Assembly (NCBI RefSeq): GCF_013836145.1
Contig: NZ_CP057483.1
Span: forward strand, 1 to 64,000
Reading direction: 5' to 3'
DNA from: Citrobacter sp. RHB25-C09
GTDB lineage: Bacteria > Pseudomonadota > Gammaproteobacteria > Enterobacterales > Enterobacteriaceae
Length of the DNA: 64,000 bases
This document shows, in pieces, positions 62,264 through 64,000 of this stretch; the first letter of the stretch is position 1; every line of letters begins with the position of its first letter. The notes below the pieces were generated by a model that was not told the DNA's origin, made no database searches, and saw only the letters and a list, made by a program, of their open reading frames with translations. The position numbers and the translations under genes were made by a program.

Positions 62264-63028
62264 ATGGGATCATTAGCAGGGAAAAAAGCGTTTATTACCG
62301 GTGCTGAGCAAGGTATTGGTAAAGAATCCGCGAAAAAACTGATTGAGGCAGGATGCGACATCTATATTCATTATTTCAACGGTGAATCGGGGCCGCGAGA
62401 ATTAATGGCCATGGCACAGGAAAAAGGATGCCGTGCGGCCATTGGCTTTGCCGATTTAACTAACGAAGAAGATGCCGCGCGTTGCGTTCAGGAAGCGGCT
62501 GAATTCCTGGGCGGCATTGATATTCTGGTGAATAACGTCGGCGGCATTATTGCCCGCAGATGGCTTGGTGATATCGAGCCGCATTTCTGGCGCACGGTAA
62601 TTGATGTGAACATGACGACGATGCTAAATGTCACCCAGCAGGCGCTGCCGTGGCTGAAGGCTGCGCCTGCAGGAGCAAGTATTGTGAATCTGGCCTCGCT
62701 GGCCGGGCGTTCTGGCGGTCATGCGGGTTCATTGGTTTACTCCACAACGAAAGGGGCGGTGTTAACCTGGACGCGCTCGCTCGCCGCCGAGCTGGGAGAG
62801 CATGGCATTCGGGTCAATGCGGTTGCGCCGGGGCTGATTCTGGGCACGCGTTTTCACGATCAGCACACTACTCAGGCCTCCGCAGATCAGACAATCCAGG
62901 CGATTCCGCTGGGGCGTGCCGGAACACCGGAAGACGTCGCCAGAGCGATCTGCTTCCTTGCCTCTGAATATGATGGTTTTGTATCCGGTGCAACAATTGA
63001 TATTAACGGCGGGATTTATCGGGCGTAA
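62264..63028 (+). CDS. Short-chain dehydrogenase/reductase
   Basis: A 254-residue classical SDR. The cofactor motif is TGAEQGIG (residues 13-20), followed by NNVGG, Ser in NLASLAGRSG and the catalytic pair in YSTTK (YxxxK). There is no acidic residue right after the second strand (CDIYIHYFNG), which favours NADP(H). It probably oxidises or reduces the sugar acid brought in by the TRAP system, an inference. It lies 39 nt after the permease. Confidence 0.88.
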   Translation: MGSLAGKKAFITGAEQGIGKESAKKLIEAGCDIYIHYFNGESGPRELMAMAQEKGCRAAIGFADLTNEEDAARCVQEAAEFLGGIDILVNNVGGIIARRWLGDIEPHFWRTVIDVNMTTMLNVTQQALPWLKAAPAGASIVNLASLAGRSGGHAGSLVYSTTKGAVLTWTRSLAAELGEHGIRVNAVAPGLILGTRFHDQHTTQASADQTIQAIPLGRAGTPEDVARAICFLASEYDGFVSGATIDINGGIYRA

Positions 63029-63073
63029 ATACAGGGCGGGTTATTCTACCCGCCAGTCTCAAAGGGAATGATT

Positions 63074-63493
63074 ATGATAAAGTCGGATATTATTCATCCT
63101 GATTTATTGCAGGGGCTGGCGCAGTGTGGTCATAAAGCGAATATCCTTATTACGGATGCGAATTATTCTTTTCTGACCAATACCTCGCCGTTGGCACGTA
63201 TTGTCTGGTTGAATTTTTCACCGGGGTTAATCAGCAGTACAGTCATTCTGGAGAAAATTCTCGGCTATATTAATGTTGAAAAAGCGACATTAATGTCCAG
63301 CCCGGTCGATTTCGATAATACGATTGAGCGTGAATATCGCGATATTCTTTCACCGATGGCCGAGTTTGAATATGTTGAACGCAACGCTTTCTATTCCCAG
63401 GCAAAATCTTCAGATACGATGCTGGTTATTGCCTCGGGGGAAACCCGCCGATTTGCCAATATTCTTTTAACCGTTGGCCCAACGTTTCTTTGA
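63074..63493 (+). CDS. RbsD/FucU-family sugar mutarotase-like protein
   Basis: A 139-residue protein with RbsD/FucU-family patterns: IHPDLLQGLAQCGHKANILITDANYS near the N-terminus and IASGETRRFANILLTVG at the end. The family interconverts sugar anomers or ring forms (D-ribose pyranase, L-fucose mutarotase). The ATG at 63074 is 6 nt after GGGA and gives the family start; one at 63068 is too close. It is last in the TRAP-SDR operon, so the sugar substrate probably exists as anomers. Confidence 0.82.
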   Translation: MIKSDIIHPDLLQGLAQCGHKANILITDANYSFLTNTSPLARIVWLNFSPGLISSTVILEKILGYINVEKATLMSSPVDFDNTIEREYRDILSPMAEFEYVERNAFYSQAKSSDTMLVIASGETRRFANILLTVGPTFL

Positions 63494-63609
63494 AATACGG
63501 AGAAGAACAGCCGTTCTTCTCCTTTGCCACCACCACGTCAGTGCGATTTGTAGATACTGTTATTGCCTGCAGCACTTTCATACACCGCGGTTCGGAGAAG
63601 GGTTGCGTT

Positions 63610-63890
63610 CACCGCATGTTCAGCGTTTCTCTGACATTCTCACGCAAGTGAACGCGCAAGGGAGGCTCGCCGCCGCCTCCCTTGCATCCCAGGCTCCCGG
63701 CAGGGAAAATCGCCACTTCGTGGTCCATTCGCCTTTTGTCGTCTGACTATCGGGTCGGGGTCGAGCCTGCATCCCTGCAGGCCGTCCCCTCCGCCCGCGT
63801 CCCTGCGTGCGGACCCGGTCAGCCGACAACGGCTCATCGATTTTCACGCCGGACCAACGGCACCGTTTCAGGAAGATTAGTTTCGCATGC
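63610..63890. repeat. Candidate dispersed intergenic element (GC-rich)
   Basis: A GC-rich 280-nt stretch in the 445-nt gap 63494-63938. It contains a perfect 10-bp hairpin caagggaggc / gcctcccttg (63657-63666 / 63675-63684, 8-nt loop) and a Pst-type palindrome ctgcag. A minus-strand conceptual translation ends LPCAFTCVRMSEKR, which I recall as a recurring spurious hypothetical in enterobacterial genomes. I treat it as a dispersed element, not a gene. Confidence 0.5.
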
Positions 63891-63902
63891 CAGTGCCGGA
63901 CC

Positions 63903-63934
63903 GTAGGCCGGATAAGCGCAGCGCCATCCGGCAC
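63903..63934. repeat. REP element before the window end
   Basis: A canonical REP unit (taggccggataagc...gccatccggc), 5 nt downstream of the minus-strand LacI-type gene. Confidence 0.9.
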
Positions 63935-63938
63935 AATC

Positions 63939-64000
63939 TCAGGCTTCGCGCACGGATTGCCGGGTAACCAGTGACGGTGGGAACAGGTATTCCTGCGGCG
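63939..64000 (-). CDS. LacI-family regulator, C-terminal end only
   Basis: On the minus strand, 20 codons from the window edge to TGA (63939-63941) read ...EYLFPPSLVTRQSVREA. LVTRQSV-type ends are typical of LacI-family repressors. It converges with the TRAP-SDR-FucU operon and is the natural candidate to bind the palindromes at 59120-59150. Only this end is visible, so the call is provisional. Confidence 0.65.
   Translation of the reverse strand, partial: PQEYLFPPSLVTRQSVREA

Noticed and set aside
63620..63934. 104-codon open frame on the minus strand in the GC-rich element
   Set aside because: Its 5' end runs through a REP unit and it includes a strong hairpin; it looks like a spurious frame in an intergenic repeat.

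Overview
The window reads as a stretch of the chromosome of an enterobacterium close to Citrobacter or Salmonella. It opens on the first base of dnaA. The core genes follow E. coli/Salmonella order and match the E. coli proteins closely over full length (dnaA, dnaN, recF, gyrB, yidA, cbrA, yidR, yidQ, ibpAB, yidE, yidL, yidK, yidJ, yidH, yidG, yidF, emrD, tisB/istR, ivbL-ilvBN, uhpABCT, yicN, nepI, yicS, nlpA, yicL). A cigR homologue, otherwise known from Salmonella SPI-3, and dsdCXA beside emrD point to Citrobacter/Salmonella rather than E. coli. Citrobacter is my best guess; the species cannot be fixed from the window. Gene families and K-12 comparisons are from memory, with no database search.

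Layout. 1-6 kb: replication genes dnaA-dnaN-recF-gyrB. 6-13 kb: yidA, cbrA, yidR, yidQ, the heat-shock pair ibpA-ibpB with a sigma-32-type promoter and leader, and the transporter yidE. 13-19.4 kb: regulator yidL, SSS transporter yidK, Cys-type sulfatase yidJ, a damaged yidI, small membrane proteins yidH/yidG, and an apparently intact radical-SAM sulfatase-maturase homologue yidF. 19.4-25.6 kb: D-serine genes dsdA, dsdX (frameshifted near its end) and dsdC, then emrD and an EamA transporter. 25.6-28.5 kb: the SOS-controlled tisB/IstR-1 toxin-antitoxin locus beside ivbL-ilvBN. 28.6-33.6 kb: the glucose-6-phosphate sensing and uptake system uhpABCT. 33.7-35.6 kb: yicN and nepI.

Accessory regions lie between core genes. 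At 35.7-42.0 kb is a beta-glucoside-type locus: PTS IIB, IIC and IIA, a GH1 6-phospho-beta-glucosidase and a LamB-type porin, with a divergent LacI-type regulator and two operator-like palindromes. At 45.5-57.2 kb is an AT-richer surface/virulence-type island: a six-gene chaperone-usher fimbrial operon, divergent from a class-2 SPATE serine protease autotransporter of the Tsh/Hbp/Vat type, followed by LuxR-type and AraC-type regulators. At 59.2-64 kb is a probable sugar-acid locus: a TRAP transporter (binding protein plus fused QM permease), an SDR oxidoreductase, an RbsD/FucU-family protein, strong operator palindromes, and the C-terminal end of a LacI-type regulator on the opposite strand at the window edge.

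REP/BIME-type elements sit at many gene ends. No rRNA, tRNA, insertion sequence, prophage or CRISPR array was seen. The observations most worth checking are the dsdX frameshift, the SPATE/fimbria/regulator island, the TRAP-SDR-FucU cluster with its operators, and two unexplained intergenic elements (40316-40456 and about 63610-63890).
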